Source: Gammaproteobacteria bacterium (GTDB lineage: Bacteria; Pseudomonadota; Gammaproteobacteria; Burkholderiales; Thiobacillaceae). Taken from it: 64,000 nt of DNA. This document shows positions 17,643 through 25,214 of the stretch, piece after piece; position 1 is the first letter of the stretch; every line of letters begins with the position of its first letter. The position numbers and the translations under genes were made by a program. The stretch is taken from assembly GCA_018820765.1 (NCBI GenBank), contig JAHJNN010000017.1, forward strand, positions 248,001-312,000, written 5' to 3'. The notes under the pieces are model-generated. The model searched no databases and was not told the DNA's origin. It was given only the letters and a program-made list of their open reading frames with translations.

Positions 17643-18950
17643 ATGGGCTTCTGGTTTACGAATCTGGTGCTGTACATGGCACCGCTGGCAATCGTGTTTT
17701 TTCTCTATTTCCGCCGGCGCCGCCGGCGCGACGAAAAACACGCCCAGGCATTGCAGGAATCCAGGGAGGCCGGCGTGGGCGAGCCGGTTTCGCTGCACCC
17801 GGTCTTCGATCCGCTACGCTGCATCGGTTCCGGCTCCTGCACCAAGGCCTGCCCAGAGGGCGCACTGGGCCTGATCGACGGCAAGGCCCAGCTGGTGAAT
17901 CCCTCCGTCTGCATCGGACACGGTGCCTGCATGGCCTCCTGCCCGTTCGAGGCCATCAAACTGGTCTTCGGGACTGAAAGGCGCGGAGTGGACATCCCGC
18001 TGGTCAAGCCCAACTTCGAAACCAATGTGCCCGGGCTGTTCATTGCCGGCGAGCTGGGTGGCATGGGGCTGGTGCGGAAGGCCGCCGAGCAGGGGCGACA
18101 GGCCATGAACGCCATCCGCGACACGCTCAAGGGCGAGGCCGACAGCGACCTCGACGTGATCATCGTGGGTGCGGGCCCGGCCGGAATCGCAGCGGGACTG
18201 GGTGCCCTCCAGCACAAGCTGCGCTACCGGATCCTGGAACAGGAGGATTCCCTGGGCGGGACGGTATACCACTACCCGCGCAACAAGGTCATCATGACCG
18301 CTCCCGTGCAGCTGCCGATCGTCGGCAAGGTCAGGATTTCGGAAATCAGCAAGGAAGCCCTACTGGAATTCTGGAACGGCATCGTGGACAAAACCAGGCT
18401 GGAAATCAGTTTCAGGGAGCGCATGGAAAGCATCCAGCCTCAGGGCAAAGGCTTTCTGGTCAAAACCTCGGCGGGAGAATATTCCGCCCGGGCCGTACTG
18501 CTGGCCATCGGACGCCGCGGCACCCCACGCAAGCTGGATGTCCCCGGCGAGGATCTACCCAAGGTGGTCTATCGGCTGATCGACCCCGAACAATACCGCG
18601 GCCAGAACGTGCTGGTGGTCGGCGGTGGCGACAGTGCGCTGGAAGCGGCCCTCGCCATCGCCGACGAGGCCGGCAGCTGCGTGGCCTTGTCCTATCGCGG
18701 CGACGCCTTCGGCCGGGTCAAAGTGAAAAACCGTCAGCGCCTGAACGACGCCCAGCAAAATGGGCGCATCCATGTCCTGCTCAAGTCGAATGTGGTTCGG
18801 ATCCAGCCTGGCGAAGTCCTGCTGGAACTGGAATCCGGCCAGGAGACGCTACCGAACGATGCGGTCATTATTTCAGCCGGAGGCGTGCTGCCAACCGATC
18901 TGCTGAAACAAGTCGGCATCCGGTTTGAAACCAAGCATGGCACGGCATGA
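17643..18950 (+). CDS. Membrane-anchored Fe-S/flavin NAD(P)-binding oxidoreductase
   Basis: The 435-residue protein has one N-terminal helix (about 5-24), then two ferredoxin-like motifs, C60-IGSGS-C66-TKA-C70 and C90-IGHGA-C96-MAS-C100. A thioredoxin-reductase-like domain follows, with the FAD motif GAGPAG (176-181) and a second nucleotide motif GGGDSA (about 323). Both Fe-S motifs lack the usual second cysteine, which is Ser63 in one and His93 in the other. The gene is divergent from the conduit cluster and could exchange electrons between NAD(P)H and the membrane. I chose the ATG; a TTG at 17631 adds four residues. Confidence 0.82.
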   Translation: MGFWFTNLVLYMAPLAIVFFLYFRRRRRRDEKHAQALQESREAGVGEPVSLHPVFDPLRCIGSGSCTKACPEGALGLIDGKAQLVNPSVCIGHGACMASCPFEAIKLVFGTERRGVDIPLVKPNFETNVPGLFIAGELGGMGLVRKAAEQGRQAMNAIRDTLKGEADSDLDVIIVGAGPAGIAAGLGALQHKLRYRILEQEDSLGGTVYHYPRNKVIMTAPVQLPIVGKVRISEISKEALLEFWNGIVDKTRLEISFRERMESIQPQGKGFLVKTSAGEYSARAVLLAIGRRGTPRKLDVPGEDLPKVVYRLIDPEQYRGQNVLVVGGGDSALEAALAIADEAGSCVALSYRGDAFGRVKVKNRQRLNDAQQNGRIHVLLKSNVVRIQPGEVLLELESGQETLPNDAVIISAGGVLPTDLLKQVGIRFETKHGTA

Positions 18951-18976
18951 GCCCGCCCATGACGGAATCCGCGATA

Positions 18977-18995
18977 CGTGTTAAATTATTACACA
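18977..18995. promoter_or_regulatory. Second operator-like sequence upstream of the DUF6502 gene
   Basis: CGTGTTAAATTATTACACA resembles the palindrome at 17497-17515 (GTGT and ACAC ends around an AT core). It is flanked by inverted CCGCGAT (18969-18975) and ATCGCGG (19006-19012). It lies in the 84-base gap before the DUF6502 gene. A shared regulator is inferred from similarity only. Confidence 0.35.
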
Positions 18996-19034
18996 CACAA
19001 CCATGATCGCGGCGAGGTTGGTAATCTAATTTAA

Positions 19035-19895
19035 ATGAACAATATGCATGAACCGGTCAGCACCCACGCTCTGGTCACGCCCCCCCGCTCATTGACTGCT
19101 GCTGTGAGGCGTTTGCTGCGCCCGCTCGTCAAGCTGTTGCTGCACTACAGCGTGCAATACCCGGCGCTCGCCAGCCTGCTCAAACTGACCTATGTGGAAG
19201 TGGCGACAACGATGCCCGTCGACGGCAAGCCTCAGACCGACAGCCGGGTCAGCCTGCTCACGGGCATCCACCGGCTGGATGTAAAACGGCTGCGCAATGA
19301 AATTGTCAGCGGCAATGACAGCCCGCCCATGTCGGTGTCTCTTGGCGCGCAAATTGTGGCGCGCTGGACCGCACACAATGAATATCTGGACAACAAGGGC
19401 CGTCCGCTTCCCTTGCATCGGCTCGCCAGCGTCGGCGGGGCGATGAGTTTCGAATCGCTGGTACGCTCGGTGAGCAAGGACATCCGGCCTCGCGTCGTGC
19501 TCGATGAGTGGCTCAGGCTGGGCGTTGCGCAGGTCGACAGTCTCGACCGCGTCGTTCTGGTGACCGACGCGTTCGTTCCCAGCCACGGACTGGACGAGAA
19601 GCTGTTTTATCTGGGGAAAAACGTGCATGACCACCTTGATACATGCGCACACAACCTGACCCGCTCCGATGCGCCGCCCCTGCTCGAACGCAGTGTCTAT
19701 TACGACCACTTGAGCAAGGATTCGACCATGATTCTTTCAATCTATGCCCGCCAGCTGTCGAGCCAGACCATGCAGGCTTTCAGCCAGAAAGCGATGGAAC
19801 TGCAGGAGCGTGACCACCAGGACGCAAATGCCCGCTACCGGGTGAGTTATGGCCAGTATTTTCACCAGGTCGGCGAACAGGAAGATCGGACATAA
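19035..19895 (+). CDS. DUF6502 family protein
   Basis: The protein has 286 residues, no signal peptide and no membrane helix. The N-terminal third (LRPLVKLLL, then YVEVA, then DSRVSLLTGIHR) looks like the conserved part of DUF6502 and is compatible with a winged-helix fold. The function is unknown. It is followed after 2 bases by a secreted DUF5666 protein, so the two are surely co-transcribed. A regulatory or envelope-associated role is possible but not shown. Confidence 0.7.
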   Translation: MNNMHEPVSTHALVTPPRSLTAAVRRLLRPLVKLLLHYSVQYPALASLLKLTYVEVATTMPVDGKPQTDSRVSLLTGIHRLDVKRLRNEIVSGNDSPPMSVSLGAQIVARWTAHNEYLDNKGRPLPLHRLASVGGAMSFESLVRSVSKDIRPRVVLDEWLRLGVAQVDSLDRVVLVTDAFVPSHGLDEKLFYLGKNVHDHLDTCAHNLTRSDAPPLLERSVYYDHLSKDSTMILSIYARQLSSQTMQAFSQKAMELQERDHQDANARYRVSYGQYFHQVGEQEDRT

Positions 19896-19897
19896 CC

Positions 19898-21301
19898 ATG
19901 AGGCACTGGCGTCAGGTCCTGCTTGGCTTGATCACGCTCACGCTGCTGACGCCCGCGCTTTGCGCTGCCAATCCCTGCGCGACAGGCGGCGCACCTGTGA
20001 TGCGCGACGGCACCGGGCAGGGCGGCACCGGCTTGCGGCCCCAAGATGCGGACGGCAGCGGACGCGGCGGCACCGGCATTTCCCCGCTCCGAGGATCCGG
20101 CGGCGATGGCAGCGGCAGCGGCGGCACCGGCCACACAGTTGAAGTCGAAGGGGTCATCACCGGCTTTGCCAGCATTTGCGTGAACGGGCTGGAACTGCAT
20201 TACCACCCGGCCACGCCCGTCACCATCCACGACAGGGCAGCTTCGCCCAGCGATCTTGCGGTGGGACAAGTCGTGCGTGCGCTGGCCAAAGGGAAGGGTG
20301 ACCAGCTCACCGTGCAACGTGTTCATGTCAGACATCTGCTGGTCGCCGAGGTGCAAGGTCTGGATTCAGGCGCACTGCTCGCGCAAGGACGCAATATCAG
20401 CCTCAATCCGGCTACGGTTTTGCCTGCCGGCCTCGTCCCTGGCGTCAAGGTCGCGGTGAGCGGTTTTGCCGGCGCACGCGGCCATGTGGTCGCCACCCGC
20501 CTGGATGTGGTGCCGGACGACACGCCCGACAGCCTAACCGGCGAAGTGCAGCGCAACGCCCGGGGCGAGCTAACGGTCGATGGCGTCACGCTGGAAGGCC
20601 GTTTGACCAGACTCGAGCCGGGCGCCAAGGTTCGCGTCGAAGGTCGCTATGCCCAAGGACGGATGGAAGTCACCCGCTTTGAACGCGAGGAACGCGCCAT
20701 GCACGTTGATCGGGTGATTGTCCAGGGGCTGGTTCGTCACGCCGACAAGTCGGGGTTCAACATCGGCGGCCAGCACTTCCTGATCGACACCCAAACCCGG
20801 GGCAAGCAGACGCCGCCAGGCGCGGGCGAGTGGGCCATCGTCGACGCCGTACGCAAGGGAAACACATTCCACGCGCGCGAGGTGGAGGCCCAATCTCACC
20901 CGGGAAACAACGTAAACAAACCGGCCCAAAGGGGGGGCGGCGCCGGCGAGAACGCGCCCAAGCAAGAACAAGCGCAGCGCCCCGGCTCCCCTTCCGGAAG
21001 TTCGAACCACGAAGTGGAACACTCGGAAAAGCATGAATCCGGGAAACGCAAGGAACTTCGCGAGAAAACCGAGCACTCCGAGGAAGCCAAGCACTCCGAG
21101 AAAATCGAGACGCCCGAAAAGGTCGAGCACTCCGAGAAAATCGAGACGCCCGAAAAGGTCGAGCGCCCCGAGAAAATCGAGACGCCCGAGAAGGTCGAAC
21201 GCCCCGAGAAAATCGAGACGCCCGAGAAGGTCGAACGCCCCGAGAAAATCGAGACGCCCGAGCGGATTGAACGGATTGAACGCCACGAGCACGACGTTTA
21301 A
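19898..21301 (+). CDS. Secreted DUF5666 protein with Gly-rich start and charged 12-residue repeats
   Basis: A signal peptide (about 1-24) is followed by a Gly-rich stretch with three GGTG motifs. About 280 residues of repeated small beta domains come next (VEGVITGFA, then VQGLDSGALL, then LTGEVQRN, then VQGLVRHADKSGF), as in DUF5666. The last 100 residues are low complexity and highly charged, with a 12-residue repeat EKIETPEKVERP. It forms a unit with the DUF6502 gene. The function is unknown; export is supported by the signal peptide. Confidence 0.75.
   Translation: MRHWRQVLLGLITLTLLTPALCAANPCATGGAPVMRDGTGQGGTGLRPQDADGSGRGGTGISPLRGSGGDGSGSGGTGHTVEVEGVITGFASICVNGLELHYHPATPVTIHDRAASPSDLAVGQVVRALAKGKGDQLTVQRVHVRHLLVAEVQGLDSGALLAQGRNISLNPATVLPAGLVPGVKVAVSGFAGARGHVVATRLDVVPDDTPDSLTGEVQRNARGELTVDGVTLEGRLTRLEPGAKVRVEGRYAQGRMEVTRFEREERAMHVDRVIVQGLVRHADKSGFNIGGQHFLIDTQTRGKQTPPGAGEWAIVDAVRKGNTFHAREVEAQSHPGNNVNKPAQRGGGAGENAPKQEQAQRPGSPSGSSNHEVEHSEKHESGKRKELREKTEHSEEAKHSEKIETPEKVEHSEKIETPEKVERPEKIETPEKVERPEKIETPEKVERPEKIETPERIERIERHEHDV
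21098..21265 (+). repeat. 36-bp tandem repeat encoding EKIETPEKVERP
   Basis: About 4.6 copies of a 36-base unit start at 21098, 21134, 21170, 21206 and 21242. The last two full copies appear identical, while earlier ones differ at a few positions (codes for HS instead of RP). It is an in-frame coding repeat at the C-terminus of the DUF5666 protein. Confidence 0.9.
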
Positions 21302-21460
21302 GCGTCCCCTTCAAACGGCTCGACAATAATTTCCGGTAGCGTGCCGCGTACCCCAGACCGTGCACCTCTGCCGGAAGCCGTTGCCGGAAGCCGGCTCAAA
21401 AGCCACGCACGACCGACCAATCCTCCACTAAAATCGCATGCACTCATTTTAAGGATTGCC

Positions 21461-22213
21461 ATGCGCATTGTTGCCTCGCTATGCACGCTGCTTGCCGCCA
21501 CGGCAGCCCAGGCTGCCGACGCCTATCCGGCCGTCAGCCTGGGGCTCGACTACTCCTCCGGCAAGTACGGCAGTCAAACTACGACCGAAACGTGGGCGCT
21601 ACCTCTGAGCCTGAAATACCGGACTGATGCCTGGAGCGTGCGCGTGTCGACCGCCTGGCTGCGTGTTCGCAACGCGGGCAACGTCACTCCGGACGGTGAT
21701 CCGCTCAACACGCCGGGCAACGCATCCACCACCGAGGGGATGGGCGACATCACGGCCAGCCTCACCTACAACCTTGTCGACGAACGCGGCCACTGGGCGG
21801 GCCTCGACATCAGCGGAAAAATCAAATTCGGCACCGCCAGCACATCAAAATCCCTGGGCACCGGCAAGAATGACTACACCCTTCAGGGCGAGCTTTTCAA
21901 ACCCATGGACAAGTGGATGCCCTTTCTAAGCCTGGGCCACAAGTGGAAGGGCGATCCGGACTCCATCGAATACCGCAATGTCTGGCTGGGTTCGATCGGT
22001 ACGGATTACCGCATCAAGCCGACTCTTTCATTCGGTGGCAGCTTCGACTGGCAGCAGGCGGTCACCTCCACGAGCGAGCCCATCAGCGAAGCCATGCTTT
22101 ACCTGAATTTCCGCTTGAACGCCGCCAGCAGGCTGAACCTCTATGCCGTGGGCGGTTTCAGCCACGCAAGCCCGGACTGGGGCTCCGGACTTATTCTTTC
22201 CCACCGTTTCTGA
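21461..22213 (+). CDS. Outer-membrane beta-barrel protein, MetA-pathway/transporter-like
   Basis: This 250-residue protein has a signal peptide (MRIVAS to AQAA) and alternating amphipathic strands throughout. It ends in LILSHRF, the terminal phenylalanine typical of outer-membrane barrels. The pattern resembles the small MetA-pathway-of-phenol-degradation type barrels. I chose the ATG at 21461 because of AAGGA just upstream and the signal peptide; the upstream in-frame extension looks non-coding. It is 12 bases before the symporter gene, which suggests joint uptake of an unknown solute. Confidence 0.75.
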   Translation: MRIVASLCTLLAATAAQAADAYPAVSLGLDYSSGKYGSQTTTETWALPLSLKYRTDAWSVRVSTAWLRVRNAGNVTPDGDPLNTPGNASTTEGMGDITASLTYNLVDERGHWAGLDISGKIKFGTASTSKSLGTGKNDYTLQGELFKPMDKWMPFLSLGHKWKGDPDSIEYRNVWLGSIGTDYRIKPTLSFGGSFDWQQAVTSTSEPISEAMLYLNFRLNAASRLNLYAVGGFSHASPDWGSGLILSHRF

Positions 22214-22225
22214 AGCCATCCCGCC

Positions 22226-23662
22226 ATGCTCATCGGTTTCGTCGTCCTCTATCTGGTCTTCTCCATCGCCATCGGCCTCTACGCCGCCACCAAGGTCCAC
22301 AGCGCCAGCGACTACATCACCGCCGGGCGCGCACTGCCGATGGTCGTGGTGGTGGCCATGGTGTTCGCCACCTGGTTCGGCGCGGAGACCGTGCTCGGCA
22401 TTCCCGCCACCTTCCTCGACGAGAACCTCGGCGGCACGATTTCCGATCCCTTCGGCGCCTCGCTCGCGCTTATCCTGTTCGGCCTGTTTTTCGCCCGCCC
22501 GCTGTACCGCATGAAACTCGTCACCTTGGGCGACTTCTTCCGTCAGCGCTACAACCGTCCGGTCGAGGTGGTGATTTCGGCGGCGATCGCGCTGTCCTAC
22601 CTGGGCTGGGTGTCGGCGCAGGTGGTGGCGCTGGGGCTGGTATTCAACGTGCTGTCCGACGGCCTCATCACCCAGCCCGAGGGCATCCTCATCGGCGCGG
22701 CGGTGGTGATGCTTTACACCCTGTTCGGCGGCATGTGGTCGGTGGCGCTGACCACGCTGGTGCAGATGACCGTGATCGTTGTCGGCTTGCTGTGGATTGC
22801 CTATCTGGTGGGCAACATGCCGGAAGTGGGCGGCATCGCGCCGGTGGTCGAGCACGCCGCGGCTTCCGGCAAGTTCGAATTCTGGCCGCCGCTGGAGTGG
22901 GCCGCCGTCGTGACCTTCATCGCGGGTCTCCTGACCATGGGGCTGGGCTCGATCCCGCAGCAGGACGTGTTCCAGCGCGCCAACGCCGGCAGGTCCGAAC
23001 GCATCGCGGTGTGGGGCACGGTCATCGGCGGCGCGCTGTATTTCCTGTTCGCCGCGGTGCCGATCTACCTCACCTACTCCGCCACCCTGGTCGACCCCGC
23101 CATGACCGCGACCGTGCTGGCCGAGGATGCGCAACTGGTGCTGCCCACCTTCGTCAAGATCCATCTGCCCTTCTACGCGCAGATCATCTTTTACGGCGCC
23201 CTGCTCTCGGTCATCATGTCCACCGCCTCCGGCACCCTGCTGGCGCCGTCGGTCACCATCTCGGAAAACATCATCAAGGAATTCATGCCGCACCACCGCA
23301 TGAGTCAGAAAAAGCTGCTGTGGATCACCCGCAGCGTCGTCGTCGCGTTCACCGGGCTGGTGGTGTTTTATTCGCTGTGGTCGCTGCAAACCGAGACCAG
23401 CATCCACCAGATGGTGGAAAACGCCTACAAGGTCACGCTCGCCTGCGCCTTCGTTCCGCTGGTCGCCGGCCTGTACTGGAAGCGCGCCAGCAACCGCGGG
23501 GCGGGGCTGTCCATCGTGCTGGGGCTGGCCGCATGGATCGCGATGGAATTCATCGCCCCCGAGGCCGTGCTACCGCCGCAGTTCGTGGGGCTGATCGCGA
23601 GCGCGCTGGGCATGATGGCCGGCGGCCAGTTGGCCGTCGAAAAAACTTACACACACGCGTAA
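22226..23662 (+). CDS. Sodium:solute symporter family protein
   Basis: This 478-residue polytopic membrane protein has about 13 predicted helices and the overall layout of the SSS/SSF family, including DYITAGRALP near the start and GSIPQQDVFQRANAG in the middle. Substrates of this family range from sugars and amino acids to organic acids, and the sequence does not let me choose. It is probably co-transcribed with the preceding outer-membrane protein. Confidence 0.88.
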   Translation: MLIGFVVLYLVFSIAIGLYAATKVHSASDYITAGRALPMVVVVAMVFATWFGAETVLGIPATFLDENLGGTISDPFGASLALILFGLFFARPLYRMKLVTLGDFFRQRYNRPVEVVISAAIALSYLGWVSAQVVALGLVFNVLSDGLITQPEGILIGAAVVMLYTLFGGMWSVALTTLVQMTVIVVGLLWIAYLVGNMPEVGGIAPVVEHAAASGKFEFWPPLEWAAVVTFIAGLLTMGLGSIPQQDVFQRANAGRSERIAVWGTVIGGALYFLFAAVPIYLTYSATLVDPAMTATVLAEDAQLVLPTFVKIHLPFYAQIIFYGALLSVIMSTASGTLLAPSVTISENIIKEFMPHHRMSQKKLLWITRSVVVAFTGLVVFYSLWSLQTETSIHQMVENAYKVTLACAFVPLVAGLYWKRASNRGAGLSIVLGLAAWIAMEFIAPEAVLPPQFVGLIASALGMMAGGQLAVEKTYTHA

Positions 23663-23777
23663 ACGCGATGGCAGAACCTATAGCGCTTAACAAAATGTTT
23701 TTTGAAGAACTGGGTTAATGCGAATGGGGTAGGGATGTCCCTGTCAGAGCGGTTTTAGTCCAAAACCCCAAAAAATG

Positions 23778-23794
23778 TGTCGAAAAATTTTACA
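23778..23794 (+). promoter_or_regulatory. Candidate PEP-CTERM box (PrsR site)
   Basis: TGTCGAAAAATTTTACA occurs here, and its exact reverse complement occurs at 58169-58185 upstream of the other intact PEP-CTERM gene. It lies 64 bases upstream of a sigma-54 promoter, a normal place for an enhancer-binding protein site. PrsR, encoded at 48017, is a sigma-54-type activator named for PEP-CTERM gene control. Binding is inferred. Confidence 0.7.
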
Positions 23795-23857
23795 AAAGCC
23801 AGGTTCCCAAACCAGTGAGAACAAAAAACAATATAAATATCAACCAATTATAATAAT

Positions 23858-23873
23858 TGGCATAGATCATGCT
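23858..23873 (+). promoter_or_regulatory. Sigma-54 promoter (-24/-12) of the PEP-CTERM gene
   Basis: TGGCATAGATCATGCT has GG and GC with the required 10-base spacing (consensus TGGCACGRNNNTTGCW). The predicted transcript start would be about 54 bases before the ATG at 23937. The surrounding 23663-23936 gap is AT-rich and holds no other feature that I can support. Confidence 0.72.
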
Positions 23874-23936
23874 GTCTTGGAGACAACCGAGGTCACTCCG
23901 TTCAAAACTTTTTGGATTTGGTAAAAGGAGATAGTC

Positions 23937-25112
23937 ATGACGCACCCCCACTTCAAATTGGCCGTTTTGGCGGCCGGAATTTCGCTGGCACTGGCGGGCA
24001 CCGCGGCTGAAGCGTCGCATTTCCGTGGCGGCGCAATGATTCCAACGGTTTCCGCCGGCGGTTTGCTCACTGTCAACGCCACCAGCTTTTGGCGTCCTAC
24101 CGCCGTAGCCGACATCGACGAGAGTGGTGCCATTTCGGTTTCCGGGGTCGGCGGGATGAGCCAGGTCGGCGCCCAGGTCAACGACACGTCTGACAGCCGT
24201 TTCACCAAAGTCACTTCCGTCCACACCGTGCAATTGCCCGGTGCCGGGCTCTATTCTCTCAGCGCCAGCAGTTGCTGCCGGGTAGGTGGGATTCAGAACT
24301 TTGCTGGCGGCAGTTCCACGACGTGGACCATGAATTCCAGCATCTTCTGGAACGGCAGCAGCGCCAGCACCCCCATCCTGTTCAACTTCTCCAACGTGCA
24401 GCCCGAAGTACTGCGCAACGCCAATTACGTGGGCAATCTGGGTGCGCTGGGCGGCGCTGGGCTCACCCTGAGCTACGACCAGGCATTGAACGCGCCGATT
24501 GCTTCTCAACCCCCCGGCTTCACCATCAATACCGCGACCGGTGCCCTGTTTATCCCTGCCGCCAGCACCGCCACGTATCTGGACAACCCCACCGGCAACA
24601 TCGGTGCGGACTACAGCTTTAGTGGCAACATCTTCGCCCAGGACGGTACCGGCGCACTGCGTGGCCAAGTGGAATTCGAGTGGCTGTTTGATGCGGTGAA
24701 TACCTCGTCCAACACCGCACCAACCGTCAACGACCTCATCATCAATGCGCTGGTAGGCGACGTATTGAACACGACCGTCACCGGTGTCGATGACGGCCAG
24801 CCAACGCCTCCCGGCACGCTTTCCTGGACCGATATCGGCCTGCTTGGCGGACAGGGCACCTGCAGCAACGCACCCAGCTTCAATACCGGAACCCAGGCCT
24901 TCGCCTGGAACACGGCCAACTGCACGCCGGGCACGTACATTTACCAGGTGCAAGCATCCGACTCATTGTTGACCGACTTCGGCACCGTCACCATCAACCT
25001 TTCCACCGGCCAAGTGCCCCCCCCTCCAGGCGTTCCGGAACCGGCGACGTTGTTGCTGCTCGGTGCGGGGGCCTTGGGTCTCGGCGCATTCTCTCGCCGC
25101 CGCAAGTTTTAA
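23937..25112 (+). CDS. PEP-CTERM sorting domain protein
   Basis: This 391-residue secreted protein has a signal peptide (about 1-27, ending AEASH). The body is beta-rich, with an Ig/cadherin-like part around 255-355 (NTAPTVNDLI). The C-terminus is a full PEP-CTERM signal: VPEP, a hydrophobic helix, then SRRRKF. Exosortase would cut at the PEP motif and hand the protein to the surface or extracellular matrix. AAGGAG precedes the ATG. The gene has its own sigma-54 promoter and PrsR-like box and ends at a strong terminator. Confidence 0.9.
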   Translation: MTHPHFKLAVLAAGISLALAGTAAEASHFRGGAMIPTVSAGGLLTVNATSFWRPTAVADIDESGAISVSGVGGMSQVGAQVNDTSDSRFTKVTSVHTVQLPGAGLYSLSASSCCRVGGIQNFAGGSSTTWTMNSSIFWNGSSASTPILFNFSNVQPEVLRNANYVGNLGALGGAGLTLSYDQALNAPIASQPPGFTINTATGALFIPAASTATYLDNPTGNIGADYSFSGNIFAQDGTGALRGQVEFEWLFDAVNTSSNTAPTVNDLIINALVGDVLNTTVTGVDDGQPTPPGTLSWTDIGLLGGQGTCSNAPSFNTGTQAFAWNTANCTPGTYIYQVQASDSLLTDFGTVTINLSTGQVPPPPGVPEPATLLLLGAGALGLGAFSRRRKF

Positions 25113-25135
25113 GAAGAACCGCCCTGCTGGCCATA

Positions 25136-25166
25136 AAACTCCCCCCTTTGAGGGGGAGTTTTTTTT
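25136..25166 (+). terminator. Rho-independent terminator after PEP-CTERM gene
   Basis: A 10-bp stem, AAACTCCCCC and GGGGGAGTTT, with a 6-base loop is followed by a run of T. It ends transcription of the PEP-CTERM gene before the TPR sulfotransferase gene. Confidence 0.9.
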
Positions 25167-25214
25167 CTGGTGCCGTCGCGCTACACTCACCCGGCCAAGT
25201 CCCCAAAAGAGACA

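Noticed and set aside
22028-23407. Minus-strand open frame of about 459 codons opposite the symporter
   Set aside because: Its product is very His/Asp/Gly-rich, the usual reverse of a hydrophobic membrane protein. The plus strand is convincing.
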